DNA of 64,000 nt from Madurella fahalii. Lineage: Eukaryota > Ascomycota > Sordariomycetes > Sordariales. The notes below the pieces were generated by a model, which was not told the DNA's origin, did no database searches, and saw nothing but the letters and a program-made list of their open reading frames with translations. The position numbers and the translations under genes are program-made. Below, piece after piece: positions 33,804 through 45,800 of this stretch (position 1 is its first letter; every line of letters starts with the position of its first letter). The DNA lies in NCBI GenBank assembly GCA_029876055.1, contig CM056876.1, positions 1,860,001-1,924,000 of the forward strand. The letters run 5' to 3'.

Positions 33804-36217
33804 TTACTTCTTCGCCTTCCCCTTGCCCTTCCTCTTCGAGCCGCCCTCCGCCACACCGACCAATCCGTCCTCCAGCTCACCGTGCTCGATCATTCCCTCC
33901 TTCTCCATCTCCTTCAGCTTCTCCTGCCCACTAATAAATATGGTTAAATCCCGATTCATCTCCTTGAGCTCCTCGTTCTCTGCCTTCAGCTGCTCCATCG
34001 TGTTACCCATGCTCGCCGCCTCCCCATTAAGATGCTCGATCCTCTTCATCAGCCCTGCCGTGACCTCCTTCTCTTCCTGCAGAGCCTTCCCCATATTCCT
34101 CGCCAGCTCTGCCGATTTTGTCGCGCGGTTTCTCTCTCTCGCTAGTTCCCGCTCCAAGGATGGGACCGTCTCCTCTTTCAGGATGCGGTGCTCCTCTCTC
34201 AGCGCCGTCAGCTGCTTCAGCGCCTCGTTCGCCTGCGCGGAGGCCGACTCCGCAGCCGCAGCAGCCTTCGCCGCTTTATCAGCTGCCTTGTTAACCATCT
34301 CCTCAAAGTAGATGCGTTGGCTCTCGAGCTGGCTCGTGAGGAGGTGCGTGTATTCCATGCCGATGCGGTCGAGTTTAGCGCGGGGAACAACATCCTCTTG
34401 CCCTGCCCCGTCCCCGCCGCCACCACCTCCATCCGCTTGGCGGTCGTTGCTGGTGTTCCGTGGCAGCTCGACGACCTTGCCATCGCCCTTGTCGCGGATC
34501 AGCCGGTGTACCCACATGTCGCCTGCATAGTCCCAGACGTGTTGCGTCTGGAGTTCGAGGCTGAAGCTGTGCGCCGTCATCTTCCAGTGTTCCTTTGCAT
34601 GCCCGCCGTTATAGCGCCCGCAGCCGACATTGCCGCAGATGAGACAGATCCATAGGTCGTCGGTGCAGTTGCAGTTGTTGCAGATGTTGGCTACGCCGGA
34701 CCCGAATGGCTGAGAGTAAGGGTTTTCGGGGTCGTATGCGTCGGAATTCGGTTTGGGGTTCGTCGCTCGGCAAACGGGGCAACCCGAGCCTTTCCATGTC
34801 TGTAAACATGTGCAGTGGAAGACATGTTGGCAAAGTATTGTCATCAAGCCGGTAGTGTCGTCCATCCGCTCGAGGCACACCGCGCAAGTTGGGAGTTCGA
34901 TGAGGTTCGGGGTCGGTGGAGGGAAGGGTTTGAGCGAGCTGACGACGCTAGAAGATGTTGGAGAAAAGCGGCCATTATTGCCTTCTGAGGTCTTTCTCTG
35001 AATACTCGACCGGCTTGGTGTCTCGACCGTGATAGACTTGATGAACGTAACGTGGCAGATCTCGGTCTGTTGCATCCGCAGTAAGCACCTATCCTCCACG
35101 AGCGCAAGGAAAGAAGCAGAACACTGACCTCGACGCTGTCAAAAGGCTTCCCGTCAAATTCCTTTCGCCACTCCATCGCGCTCCTGCGATCCCGAAACTT
35201 CATGAGAACCATGTATCGGCTCATCCTGCTCGTCATGATCATCCGATAGTGGCTAACGCCGCCTCGCCATCTCTCCCCAACGAATCCCAAAAAATCACTC
35301 GGCGACATATAGCTGGGGACAGCCGGGATGCAAAGAATCGTGCCCTGCTCATCCTCCGGGACCCTTTCTACCCCACGACTGTTTCCCTCCCCGCCATCAT
35401 CATCATCACCATCACCATCGTCTCTCCAATCCGACAAGCCGCGCAGCGCATTCGTTTCATCACCTTCCCTATAAAGATGAACGATGCCCCACCCAGCCTC
35501 GGTATTCTTGGTCTCCAACGGCAGATACCTCGCCTTCGTCGCCTGGCCCATCCCTCCCAAACTCGGTCCCAACGACACAGCCGGCGTAGCATCCTCTTTT
35601 ACCCCCATCTTGCCCATACTCCGGCTCAACTCCAGCTGCTGCTCCTCCTCCTTCTGATCTTTCCGGTCAATAAGATCAAAACTCTCGATCCTGATCCTGC
35701 CGAACCGCCAATCCCTCACTGCCGTCCTCGGGCCGATCCCGTCCGCGACCTTAGGCGGGGGCGACGAACCCCTGCGCTCCCTCGCTCGGAACTGCCGCTC
35801 GCTGAGCCTCACAATATTCCCGCCTCCGTTGCTACCGCCGCCGCCGCCGCCGCCGCTACCACCGTGACTGGCGTGCGCTTTCCCCCTCTGCGCGCCACAA
35901 TCGATGATCTTGGTCGGGTAGTAGTTCGCCGCAGTAGCAGTGCGAATGCTGGCGGCGCCGTCGTACGATCCGTCGAAACCCGCGGGCCAGCTCGTCAGGG
36001 CCGCCGCTGTCCTCGTCGTCGTCGATTGCCGCGGTAGGCCGCGCCGGTGGGAAGGCAAATCGTCAAAGACGGTCGCGCCGGGAGAGGGCACCCAGATGTT
36101 GTTCTCGCTGCACTGACTGTCGCCCTCCCGCGTGTGGTCGGTCTCGTTGTCCCCGCTGGCGGTCGGATCGGGCGTCGCGTAGAGCTCAAACTTCAAATGA
36201 TAATAGTTGGACGGCAT
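33804..36217 (-). CDS. BRAP2/Etp1-type RING and UBP zinc-finger protein
   Basis: Predicted ubiquitin E3 ligase and ubiquitin-binding protein, homologue of human BRAP2 and yeast Etp1 (ethanol tolerance). Two exons: 36217-35129 and 35066-33804, intron 35128-35067 (62 nt), 783 residues. Order: N-terminal start MPSNYYHLKFELYATP, a long low-complexity Gly/Ser and acidic region, the BRAP2 RRM-like domain (about 290-380; ILCIPAVPSYMSPSDFLGFV, YMVLMKFRD), the RING at about 424-462 (CAVC, CQHVFHCTC, CPVC), a UBP-type zinc finger at about 490-560 (CTDDLWICLICG, GCGRYNGGHAKEHW, HSFSLELQTQ), then a long coiled coil (about 600-770) and a Lys-rich tail. The intron sits in the RRM-like domain and joins DSVE|TEICHVTF. 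The start follows the family; the frame is open 198 bases further upstream. Confidence 0.93.
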
Positions 36218-36835
36218 AGCCTCCGTAGAGCGCTTCAAATGTTTGCCGGTAGGGCCGAACCGAACTGCAAGCGCCGTCGTCTTGACGAATGCCGGGCTGC
36301 AAAGATGATGCGTTTGGTGGCAAAAGAATTTTCCAGGAGGGGTCACGGAGGTAAGAAGAGCGTTTCTGCTTCTCGAAGCTCGCCGTCCCTTCCAGCAAAC
36401 TTCATGGTGGGCCAACCAGAAACGGCTTAGGTTATCGCGGGTTCTCGCAACCTACGTCCGTTTTGCAAGAACGAAGTTTTCGCAAAGCTTCCAGGTTCTT
36501 TTTACTGGTGCCGCACGCATGTCACATTCCGCTGTATCCCCGCCTTTCCGAAACGGGCCCCTCGACCTTATCGACCCCGCACGCAACCGGGCGAGCCGGG
36601 ATGACCTCGACTCTGTGATTTCGAGGCTGACACGAATCATACAATCACGAGTGGGATGCAAGCACGATAAAACCAAGTACAGAGACTCAAGGTGAGTCTA
36701 TTCAGCACTGCACATCCGTCATGTGCCGTGCCCTATGCTATTTACCGGAAGCCATGCAGTCGCCTTTGGCTGACCGTCCCAAAACCGCTGATAACGCCGA
36801 ATCCCTGCGTTCCATCCCAGAACCTGCTGACACGC
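36218..36835. other. BRAP2-like promoter and polyubiquitin 3' region
   Basis: About 620 bases. Holds the upstream region of the BRAP2-like gene on its left and the 3' untranslated region of the polyubiquitin gene on its right. No distinct element recognised. Confidence 0.5.
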
Positions 36836-37849
36836 TTACTGGCCACCACGGAGACGCAGCACCAAGTGCAGGGTGCTCTCCTTCTGGATATTGTAGTCAG
36901 ACAGAGTCCGACCATCCTCCAACTGCTTGCCGGCAAAGATCAACCGCTGCTGGTCGGGCGGGATACCCTCCTTGTCCTGAATCTTGGACTTCACATTGTC
37001 GATCGTGTCAGAGGATTCTACCTCGAGCGTGATCGTCTTTCCCGTGAGCGTCTTGACGAAAATCTGCATACCACCACGGAGCCGGAGAACCAAATGCAGA
37101 GTGCTCTCCTTCTGGATGTTGTAGTCGGACAGCGTCCGACCGTCCTCCAACTGCTTGCCAGCGAAGATCAGCCGCTGCTGGTCAGGCGGGATACCCTCTT
37201 TGTCCTGAATCTTAGACTTGACGTTATCGATGGTGTCTGACGACTCCACCTCCAATGTAATCGTCTTGCCAGTCAGAGTCTTGACGAAGATTTGCATGCC
37301 GCCACGCAGACGGAGGACGAGGTGGAGAGTCGACTCTTTCTGGATGTTGTAATCAGAGAGAGTGCGGCCGTCCTCAAGTTGCTTGCCAGCAAAAATGAGG
37401 CGTTGCTGGTCCGGGGGAATGCCCTCCTTGTCCTGGATCTTGGACTTCACATTGTCGATGGTATCCGAGGACTCCACCTCGAGGGTGATGGTCTTGCCGG
37501 TCAGGGTCTTGACGAAGATCTGCATGCCGCCGCGGAGACGAAGGACAAGGTGGAGCGTCGACTCCTTCTGAATATTGTAATCAGAAAGGGTACGGCCATC
37601 CTCGAGCTGCTTGCCCGCGAAAATCAGGCGCTGCTGGTCAGGCGGAATGCCCTCCTTGTCCTGAATCTTCGACTTGACATTATCGATGGTATCGGACGAC
37701 TCCACCTCGAGGGTGATGGTCTTGCCGGTCACTAGTGTGAGTTAGCACATCGGCTTCATCAAGTCGGGACATTGGTTGGGTCGAAGAGGTATCAGGTCGC
37801 CGGCGCGTGACAACGAGGGCAACTTACGGGTCTTGACGAAGATCTGCAT
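36836..37849 (-). CDS. UBI4: Polyubiquitin, four head-to-tail units
   Basis: Precursor of ubiquitin, cut by deubiquitinases into four identical 76-residue units plus one extra C-terminal Gln (305 residues). Two exons: a 22-nt first exon (37849-37828) and 37731-36836, intron 37827-37732 (96 nt) placed within codon 8 of the first unit; joined start [11 protein letters not shown]. Each unit ends LRLRGG, directly followed by the next Met. All four units encode the same protein but differ at many third codon positions, so they were not recently copied from each other. Yeast UBI4 is stress-induced and supplies ubiquitin in starvation and heat; I did not find a clear heat-shock element in the upstream bases. 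Adjacent to a ubiquitin ligase gene on the same strand. Confidence 0.97.
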
Positions 37850-40255
37850 GTTGGCAACGGCTGAAGTCGGGACTCCCTCTGCTTGATTAATGGGTTGGAT
37901 ATTTTCTTGACTCTCAAAAGACGCTCGTTTGATGGCAATATGGGGGAATCGGAGGTTGTTGATGGAAGAAGGTTGCAGAGGAGGAAGACAGGCGGTAAAG
38001 GTTAAATAGTTGGGCAAGCAGGTTGGAGAAGGCCAGGCTGCCGCTCCGAAGCGGGGTGGCTGTGTGATGCGTCAGTGAAGGCGCAAGGGCCGCCATCTGG
38101 TCAATGTGGTGGCAGGGAATGGCGCGGAATCCACAAGAACGGGCGATAGCAGTGGGGCGAATGTGGTCCTCCAACAACGGCCAGCCTCGCGCGGCCGGTT
38201 TTTGCCACAACCAGAGCTGAATAAGCCAGCGGAGTGATATCCAGTCTGTAACAGCTTCTTCCACCTTCTTTGTACAATAAAAAGAAAAATGTATTTGCAG
38301 TGCTTATTGCCTCCTTCACTACCTCTGCGGCACCCAGTCTGGCGGTCATTCCCTCCGCCAGTGCGAGACCAAAGCGACCGTGCAAGAGTGGTCCCAGCGT
38401 AGCTTCTCCCCGCACTTGGCTGATAAGCCAGGCCTTTGTGACGTGTTCGGCGAAGCAAAGCCTGCAACGCCGTTTGTGGGTTGGGCCAAAAGTGCTCAAT
38501 CAACAAGACCGAAAGCATATATCCAAGTTTCAATGGTGCAATGAGGAAGGATTAAGTTAGAAGCCGGAATCATGCCCGGGCTGGTCGGTGAGGCCAAGGC
38601 CGACTTTAGACTGGAGCAGGGGGCAAACGAACGCGTCGCTCGGGCCGAGGACTGGGCCATCAAGAGAGGCATCGCGCAGGCAATGGACGTCCTCAACCTC
38701 GATTGCGAGTTAAGCCCATTACACAGTTGGTGCTTCAAAACGACTCCTTCGGTCTCTTTGTTGCACCTCTCCGCCCTGATCACGACCTGCCATGCCGGGC
38801 TCACTCCCCACTCTCCAAGGTACCCGCTATCCCACCCTCTCCCAAACGACCGGGCGGGGTTCCCAGGCCTAGAACTAAGGTCGGGACCCCCTTCGCCTCT
38901 GGCGACACATCCATCAGTCTGAATGGGATATCAAAACATTGAATTGCCAGCGTAATTGCGTAGAAGATTATCGTTTGCTTTGGTCGATTAATAATCACTG
39001 TCATTTCGCCCAATGCACTCTCTCGGGCGTCAGTATTCGGCTGGATCTCTCTACCTTACCCTGGCCCCGGAGGTGTCTCTATGCATCGCGCAGGTACCGA
39101 CGTCATCGCCGTCCGCTTTTGCAAAGAGGCCGGACTCCACTAGCCCCTGTCAATCACCCGGCCGGGACAACAAAATGAAGTGGAGGGCGTGAGATGCGGC
39201 GCAGCCGCTCTCTCCCTTCTGAATTCGGGATGCAATCATTCCCAAATACCCACTGCTGCCGCTGCCGCTGCCCCCCGCCATTATGTATGCAATAGAAGAT
39301 GTGGCTTAATAATCGCTCGCATTGCAGAGTCGAGAAGAGGGTGTGCTCGGATGTGGCCCAGGAAATGAATTGGAAGGATGAGCAGCAGATCCGTGATACT
39401 GCCAGGAAAGTCTGTCAGAATGAGACAATACAGTATGCAAGCAAGGTTGGTACACTATGAAGCGAGTTCTTCAGTGTCTTCACAAAGCCCAGGCCTCAAG
39501 TAGCTTGAGTAACACTGCTCCATACTTCTCCAGCAACAAGACACAAATACCGCAAAGTCAAATGCATCACGCAGTACCATTGTTCCAATATACCCGCACT
39601 CGAAGCAACGATTCGATTAAAACAACCCACTTCACATCCACTGCACTTTCCCCTATCCAACCCTCTCACAGCTGATCCTAGCAACGTAGTCGTGTCTTGA
39701 AGGCTTGCAGGGCTTGCCTATCAAACGCCAAATCCATGCACATCTTTTTCTATATGCTCTGTTCGTCTGTTGTGTTCGTCCCGAGTGCGAATGAATTCGT
39801 GAAGAGCATTTCCGTCGTTTTCCGCGTTGCGCCCATGCCCTTTGATTGCCATCACGGCCCTACACAATGAAGATGCAGGTGGTGCCGATTCAGTCATACA
39901 GATCGTCGGGTCTTGCCTTTTTTCTTGAAAAAAAAAAAAATGATCGTAAAAGTATGATAATGTTTGGTCATAACTCAATGTCTTCCCGTCGTGATGGACG
40001 TTAGTCATTTCCGTAGCAGCATGGCAACGGCCAGCCCTGAGTGAGAGTCGCGAAGAGGAAAAGTAATGAGAGCCTGTAACAATTGAACGACAAGAAAAGC
40101 AAAATTGCAAAAGCACAACGCCGTCGCTCAGCAGCAGGCCCAAGATAAAGACATAAGAAACACAGCCATCGCCCTCGCAAGCCGGATGGGAGGTTATACC
40201 ACTGACGACATCGGGACCGTAAAGCAGGATCATGCCGTGACAGGCGAGGTGGCAT
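37850..40255. other. Intergenic, polyubiquitin promoter and Zn2Cys6 3' side
   Basis: 2.4 kb. The first 400 bases should be the polyubiquitin promoter. Around 38572-38942 there is a coding-like island (own entry). The final 500 bases (39.7-40.25 kb) are AT-richer, with an A run at 39929-39941, and are probably the 3' untranslated region of the Zn2Cys6 gene. Confidence 0.5.
38572..38942 (+). pseudogene. Coding-like island, possibly a broken or frameshifted gene
   Basis: Two consecutive frames with gene-like codon use (mostly G or C at third positions) abut out of register. Bases 38572-38703 read as MPGLVGEAKADFRLEQGANE and onward to a helix-like AEDWAIKRGIAQAMDVLN. From about 38703 another frame reads QLVLQNDSFGLFVAPLRPDH and runs to a stop at 38942. 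No splice pair joins them with a realistic intron. It could be a degraded gene, an assembly indel in a real small gene, or chance. I recognise no family. Confidence 0.3.
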
Positions 40256-42826
40256 TTAGTTAGCCCGAATGACCAGCTTGGACAGCAGCTTGTTTGATAA
40301 CGAATCAAAATCATATCGGTCGAACTTCGTATCGGCGCGCGTCCTCAGGTACGACTCTGCAATGTTGGGTTAATACATAATGTCTCTTTTACCAGAATAA
40401 ACGGGGTGGGGCAGCAGTCATAACTCACCATGCTTGATGACATGTTGCCGTACTTCAGTCATTGCCTCGCAGACAGCGGGGTTGTTGTTGAGTAGCTGGC
40501 CGTGCCTCCGGGTATCCCACTCGGTAAAGGCCGGCAGCTTCTGCGAGATGGCATGGAACAGGCCGACAATGACGCCGACGGGCACCGTCTCCATGTCATT
40601 GCAAAACTTCTCGACAGCGACGGGGTCGGGAACGCGGTAATGACAATCAAACTGGATCTCTTCCCAGACGGCCAGGAGGATGGAGGCGAGCATGAAGATG
40701 GTGGGCCAGTTCTTTAATCGCTCTCCGCTGTAGACACTCGAGTAGAGCGCTGAGAGTTCCTCTAGGATATCCTTCTGTAGTTCGCGCCACATGTCGGCCA
40801 TGGCGCACTTGATCTGAAAATTGATCATGACGGGGGCAATAACCTTGCCGTAGTACTTGGAGTCCTCGTCATCGATGTGGCCCTCCATAGGTTCCTCCGT
40901 GGGTTGCTCAATCATGGTGATGTGCAGGGTGAGATTGTATGCCACAACGAGCTTGAGCGCCTTGCGGATGACGGGTAGCCTCTCCTTGGTATAAAACCGA
41001 TAAGCCGTCTTGAAGATCTCGGTGATGAAAGGAGTTCCCTCAAAGTGGTCGTCAATGAATTGCTCAAAGCCCTCGTCGATATGCTTGTCGAGATACTCGG
41101 AGAGTGCTTCTGTCGAGATACCTTCTTGGCCAACATCAAGACGCTCGGTGCGGATCTCAAAATCGATGGGATCCTGGTCCTGCAGAGTCGACTCTACCCA
41201 GTCAACCTGGAAACAGCTGTCATCCGCCACATAAACCTCGCGGACCATGACGGGCAGGCAGAAACCGTAGCCGTGCGTGATCCACATTAGAGTCTCCTTC
41301 TGCGCGAAGCCCTTCACATTAAACACGGACATGCCGCGGTCGAGATGCCGCTCATAATCGGCCTTCCAATCCTTCATGAAATAGCCAATATCCTTAATGT
41401 CGATCCGAGTGCAAGGGACTTGCCACAGGCGAGCATGCGAAGGCTGGCAGCCAGCACAAGGCTCCCCCTTGTCGCACGTCTTCTTGAGAAACTTGCAGCG
41501 GAGACAGGCCCGGAGTTTCCGGATCTCGCTCGCCTGCTTGCGCTGCTCAGGGAGCAAGGGACCGCGACGCCTGCCCACCTTCTTTTCACCGGTGCCATCC
41601 TTCTTCCCCGTTGACGACCTCCTAATGACGGGTTTCGTCGCCTTGGCAATGGGGCTCTTCCGCGTGCCCGAGTTCCGTCTTGCGGGGGGTGACGTTGAGC
41701 CGGAACCACTGGAGCCGCTAGCGACGATGGGCCTGTTCGTGGCGGAAACAGTCTTGATCGGCAAGGGCGCAACAGCAGCAGAAGGGCTAATGAGTTCCGT
41801 CGAGGTCGGCTGATGGTGATGCTCACCGGGCAAGCAGTTGCGGTGATTGCTCGATGGGTCTACAAATGTGTCGGAGCCGGGCGAGAAGGGAGAATAAGGG
41901 AACGTCACCTCTTCGTAACTGCCGAACTCGAGTGAGTTGCTGTCAGAAGTTGAGTCGGAGTTGTTCCTCAAGTGGAGCGTCTGGCTTGGGTTGAAAATTG
42001 CTGCAGTTTGCGAATGCTGAGACTGCTGAAAGGTGTCACAGTTCGGATAAGCGTCTACGGCCGCCCAACCATTGTCGCTGCTCGAGCCCAGCGACAGAAC
42101 CTCTAGATAGGTGCCCGTGGGCGAATGACTCCCTAGACTCCTGACGCGGGAGAGCCCGTCATGCTGGAAATTGATGGCCGTATCAAAATCCTGCCAGTTT
42201 GCCATGCCCGCCCCCCATTGCATAACCCGAGACGCCCCGTCAATCGGGGACATGGTGTTGAAGGTCGGCTCTAGTTGCAAGCTGGCCTCCAAGGTGGCCT
42301 GTGTGGTTGCCGGGAGGTATTCCAGCGGAGCCGGCGGGAAGTTGGACTGGAATGGGTTGAAGCTCATCAACGCCGAATCCTGGATAAACTGAGCGAGGTC
42401 AGGAGTAGGTTGTTGCTGCGCCTGCAGAGGAAGCGACCAGTCCGGAATGATGCCCGAGGGGTTCGGGTGCGCGGCCGGCTGGAAAGGGGAGTGTTGCTGC
42501 TGTTGGAGAGGGCTCGACATGGCGCTCTGATGCCCTGGGGACTGTGCGCTCTGGTCATCAGGAGACGAGGCAGTCGCGCTGGCAGAGTTGGGCGAGTGAA
42601 TCGACACAGGCGCGCTCCCGGCGCCCGTCAAATCAAGCGGCAGCCAGGTCGTCCCCGGACTCAAGCTCAGACGGTTTGCTTGCGACATGGTGGCCAACGC
42701 AGTGGACGTGAGATCCTGGGACGGGGCGGCAGACGACACGGCGGGATACGAGTAACGTTCGTGATGGTCGTATACAAGCTGCTCCAACAGTGCTTCCCCC
42801 CCAGCGGCGTTGAAATCGTAGGTCAT
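40256..42826 (-). CDS. Zn2Cys6 transcription factor, 832 aa
   Basis: Nuclear regulator, two exons: 42826-40429 and 40356-40256 (72-nt intron, donor GTGAGT, acceptor TGCAG). The small last exon adds HESYLRTRADTKFDRYDFDS and ends VIRAN; without it the frame would stop early inside the intron. The first 430 residues are low complexity (Ser, Gln, Pro, Thr), an activation-domain type composition. At about residues 441-475 is the cluster CLRCKFLKKTC ... CAGC ... C, with an unusually long last spacing (CQPSHARLWQVPC), preceded by a basic stretch (KKVGRRRGPLLPEQRK). The C-terminal 350 residues are a conserved helical domain (TLMWITHGYGF, LPVIRKALKLVVAYNLTLHI, FMLASILLAVWEEIQFDCHY) found in a group of uncharacterised fungal C6 proteins. 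Targets unknown. Start: first ATG, in a clean context with no upstream coding signal. Confidence 0.87.
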
Positions 42827-45800
42827 CTTGCCGAAACCAGGAAGGAGAGATCAAGAAGGAAAGGGGCTGGCGGGGACGGGATTGGAGGATCTTCGAGGGT
42901 CTTGAGGCGCCAGCCAGGGGCCACGAGGGGGCGCACCGACACCGCTCTTTTGTCGATGTCGAGTCGGTCAAGAGGGGTTCATGACAAGCGTCAAGCGCTG
43001 TCTATAGAGTCTCTTGGGTCGAGGAGCACGGACGAGGAGGAAGTCGCCAGAGACGGATCCAGCGCCTTAGGTTCGTCTGACTTTGGTCGTTGGAAAAGAA
43101 GCGACGGGTGAATCTGGGGAAAGGGTGCAGGAGGAACCCTTCCGGGCGTACGAGAAGCGTGAGAAAACGCTGCTTGGTCGGGAGCGGAGAGGAGATCGCA
43201 GGGCCGGGGCGAGGTGGAGCGCACCATCTCTTACCCCCACCCCAGCTGCCGCGCCTTCTCACAACCGACTCGCTCCCGTCGGTTGAAGAGGCGGTGAGAG
43301 TGCATCCAAACCCCGGTTCCGCGCCCATCGTTGATTGGGCCCTAGGCCACCGGGACATGCACGCAGTGGGCGGGTGCATGGGTCGTCGCCGCCAATCAGC
43401 GGCGCCAAAATCCCGCCACCCGCGGGCGACTGGCAGCACGGGATCGTCGCGGCCAAACGCCCCGCCGCACTGTGCAAGGACTTGGTGCCCGGTTTCCCAG
43501 CCCCTCCAGGTGCCGACAGCATCGCGGAGCCGAGAGACACGGGGCTGAGCTGGCCAGGAAGTGTTGTGCGAAAGAGCCTAGCATCTTGACTCGAGAGGCG
43601 CGGTCTCCGTGTTAAAGTCACGGCGCCAGCCCCCCATCAAAGATCGGAAAATCATGTGCCGTTAACGACAACCAAAGGGCGCGTCAGGATCCGAGTCCTT
43701 CGAACCAACTCGACCAGCTGCTACATACGTAGTATGGTCTCAGCTTCCAGGGTGTTGCTAGTTGCTGGTTGAGTCGAGCCTTTGAATAACAAGGCTAACG
43801 ATCGAGGGGCGCCCGCCTGGATTCTGGTGGGGCGGATTGGCCCGTCAATGCTGGATGTTGCGCAGATCTCCGGCCCGAAGCCGGTTCCCCCATGAAGAGG
43901 AAAAGAAAAACAAAAAAAGAGGCGCGTGTGCGATAGCTATTGTTGCTAGTCAAAGACATCAAAGCAAAAGTGGGTTGTGCAGGTCAGATCTCATTCCAAA
44001 TTCAATTGAGGGGTCTCGGCCAATCTACGCAGTGGCCAAGATGCAACGTGATCTGTTGCATGGCAGCTGTTCGACAAACGTCTTGCGTGACGGGACCTCG
44101 GCTTCTGCCGAATCAATTGTCTGCGTGGGCCATCTGGCGGCTGAAGTGTGGTTGCCGTTCCCGCTGTGATGGCATACTACTTACCCTATCTAATGCATCC
44201 TAGACATGCGGACCTCCGCTTCGTCCTACACCCAAAAGATGCTGGCCGAATCCCACCGGAGCATCACAGACTGTAAGAGGTACTACCGTATTCACAGTAC
44301 ATTAGGTTACCGCCGTAATGTGCGTGGTCTCGGTCCGAGTTTCATCCCTTTGGGCGGAACCCCGCAGAGTCGACCTTCCAAGCTTCGAATTCGGATGGCT
44401 GTTTCGCCGTCCAGACCTGAATGCCAAGCAAAGCTCCATCAAGCCCCGCTCCCCTCCTGCGAAATGTCGACAAGGCGGGACCAGTAAAGGCTAGCAGTGA
44501 AGCACGCCAGAGAGCGGGCAATGGGACAGTCATGTATTTGCTACAGTAGAAAATGGAGGTCCTTTTTTCCCTGCATCATGACGGCGTATTAGCTCCCTAG
44601 GTTGCATTCGGCTCGGACGGCCAGTTGTTTCGTTTTGTGGTCAACGTGTCTCCCACTGTGCAAAGAGGACTTAATCGACACGATGCCCAAGCCATGTTCC
44701 CCACACGGATCAAGATCTCGCTGAGAAGCGGGACCCTTCAGCTGTGCTGGACCCTTTTGAACCAGGAGTGGTTAGCCTCCTTCGCGACTCCTTGCTGGGT
44801 TGTTGTTGTTGAGAGGGGATCAATGAGAACGGGAAGAGATACACGAGGTCAATTCGTTGTCCTGGGCCTCATACTCCATGGCTAAGGCCAGGCCACTCGC
44901 CACAACCACAGCAGCATCTGTCTACGGGATGAGCATCCGGACAAGGGTTGCCGGGAGGGGTATACCTCCTACCCAGCGTAAGGATCGGGAAACCTCAGGG
45001 GCCCATAGGAAAAAAAAAAAAAAAAAAAAGGAAACGAAGCATAAAAAAAGCCCGAGACGCACGAGCCGAGTCAAATGTTTGCTTCCAAGATCAAGTTTAG
45101 CTTGCGTTGCGGTCTCGAACAATAAGCCTTTCCTAATACCTCCGTACCCCACTGGTTCCTAGCGGGCCAATTAACTACGTAGTAAAGCTGCTTTCTTCTT
45201 TGGGTTTGGATTTGAATAAGGGAGAAAATAGATGTGGAAGCTGCAAAGAGTTAAGGAGAGCAACAACCATACCAGATAGGCCAGATCACCCAATCCTCAG
45301 AAACAGGATCGGGAGGGATCAGGACCCTAGTGGCTTGACCCATCTCAAGGAACAAGCGATAGGAGGAGAATCTGCCACAAAGACGCGTGAGACGCACATA
45401 CGCCGTTTGCTCACCTGTTTCCACGCAAGGAGCGAGCCGGGTCTCACCTGCCTGTCAAGGCAGCGGAATTCTCGTGGCTTCGGTTGATCAGGTATGCGCC
45501 TGTGTACGCCGGCTGCGCAAGATATGCATGGAGCCAGCCCCGTCCTATCCTACGACGGTCAATAACGGGGGGGTATGTGGCAACCCTAATACGGATCTGA
45601 ATCGACATCAAAGCTCCGGGGAAGGTTCCGGGGCCCGCAAAGACCTCGGGGTGCTCGTCCTAAGCCCCCTCCGGCATCACCTGCCGACCGGGGAGGCAAG
45701 GACACCAATGCGCTCCACGTTCGGCTCGGTTCGGTGCTGCCGGTCGGTCGAACTATCACCTCTCAACTCTTGGCCACTGCGGCCGGGTAAGACAAGTCGT

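Noticed and set aside
39721..40314. 197-aa minus-strand open frame
   Set aside because: Overlaps the last exon and 3' untranslated region of the Zn2Cys6 gene; Cys/Ser-rich noise.
42275..43111. 278-aa plus-strand open frame
   Set aside because: Antisense to the N-terminal part of the Zn2Cys6 gene; Arg/Gly-rich shadow.
43689..43712. Sequence resembling a tRNA T-loop (GGTTCGAA on the minus strand)
   Set aside because: The following bases do not match the B-box end and no acceptor stem, anticodon arm or A-box could be placed.
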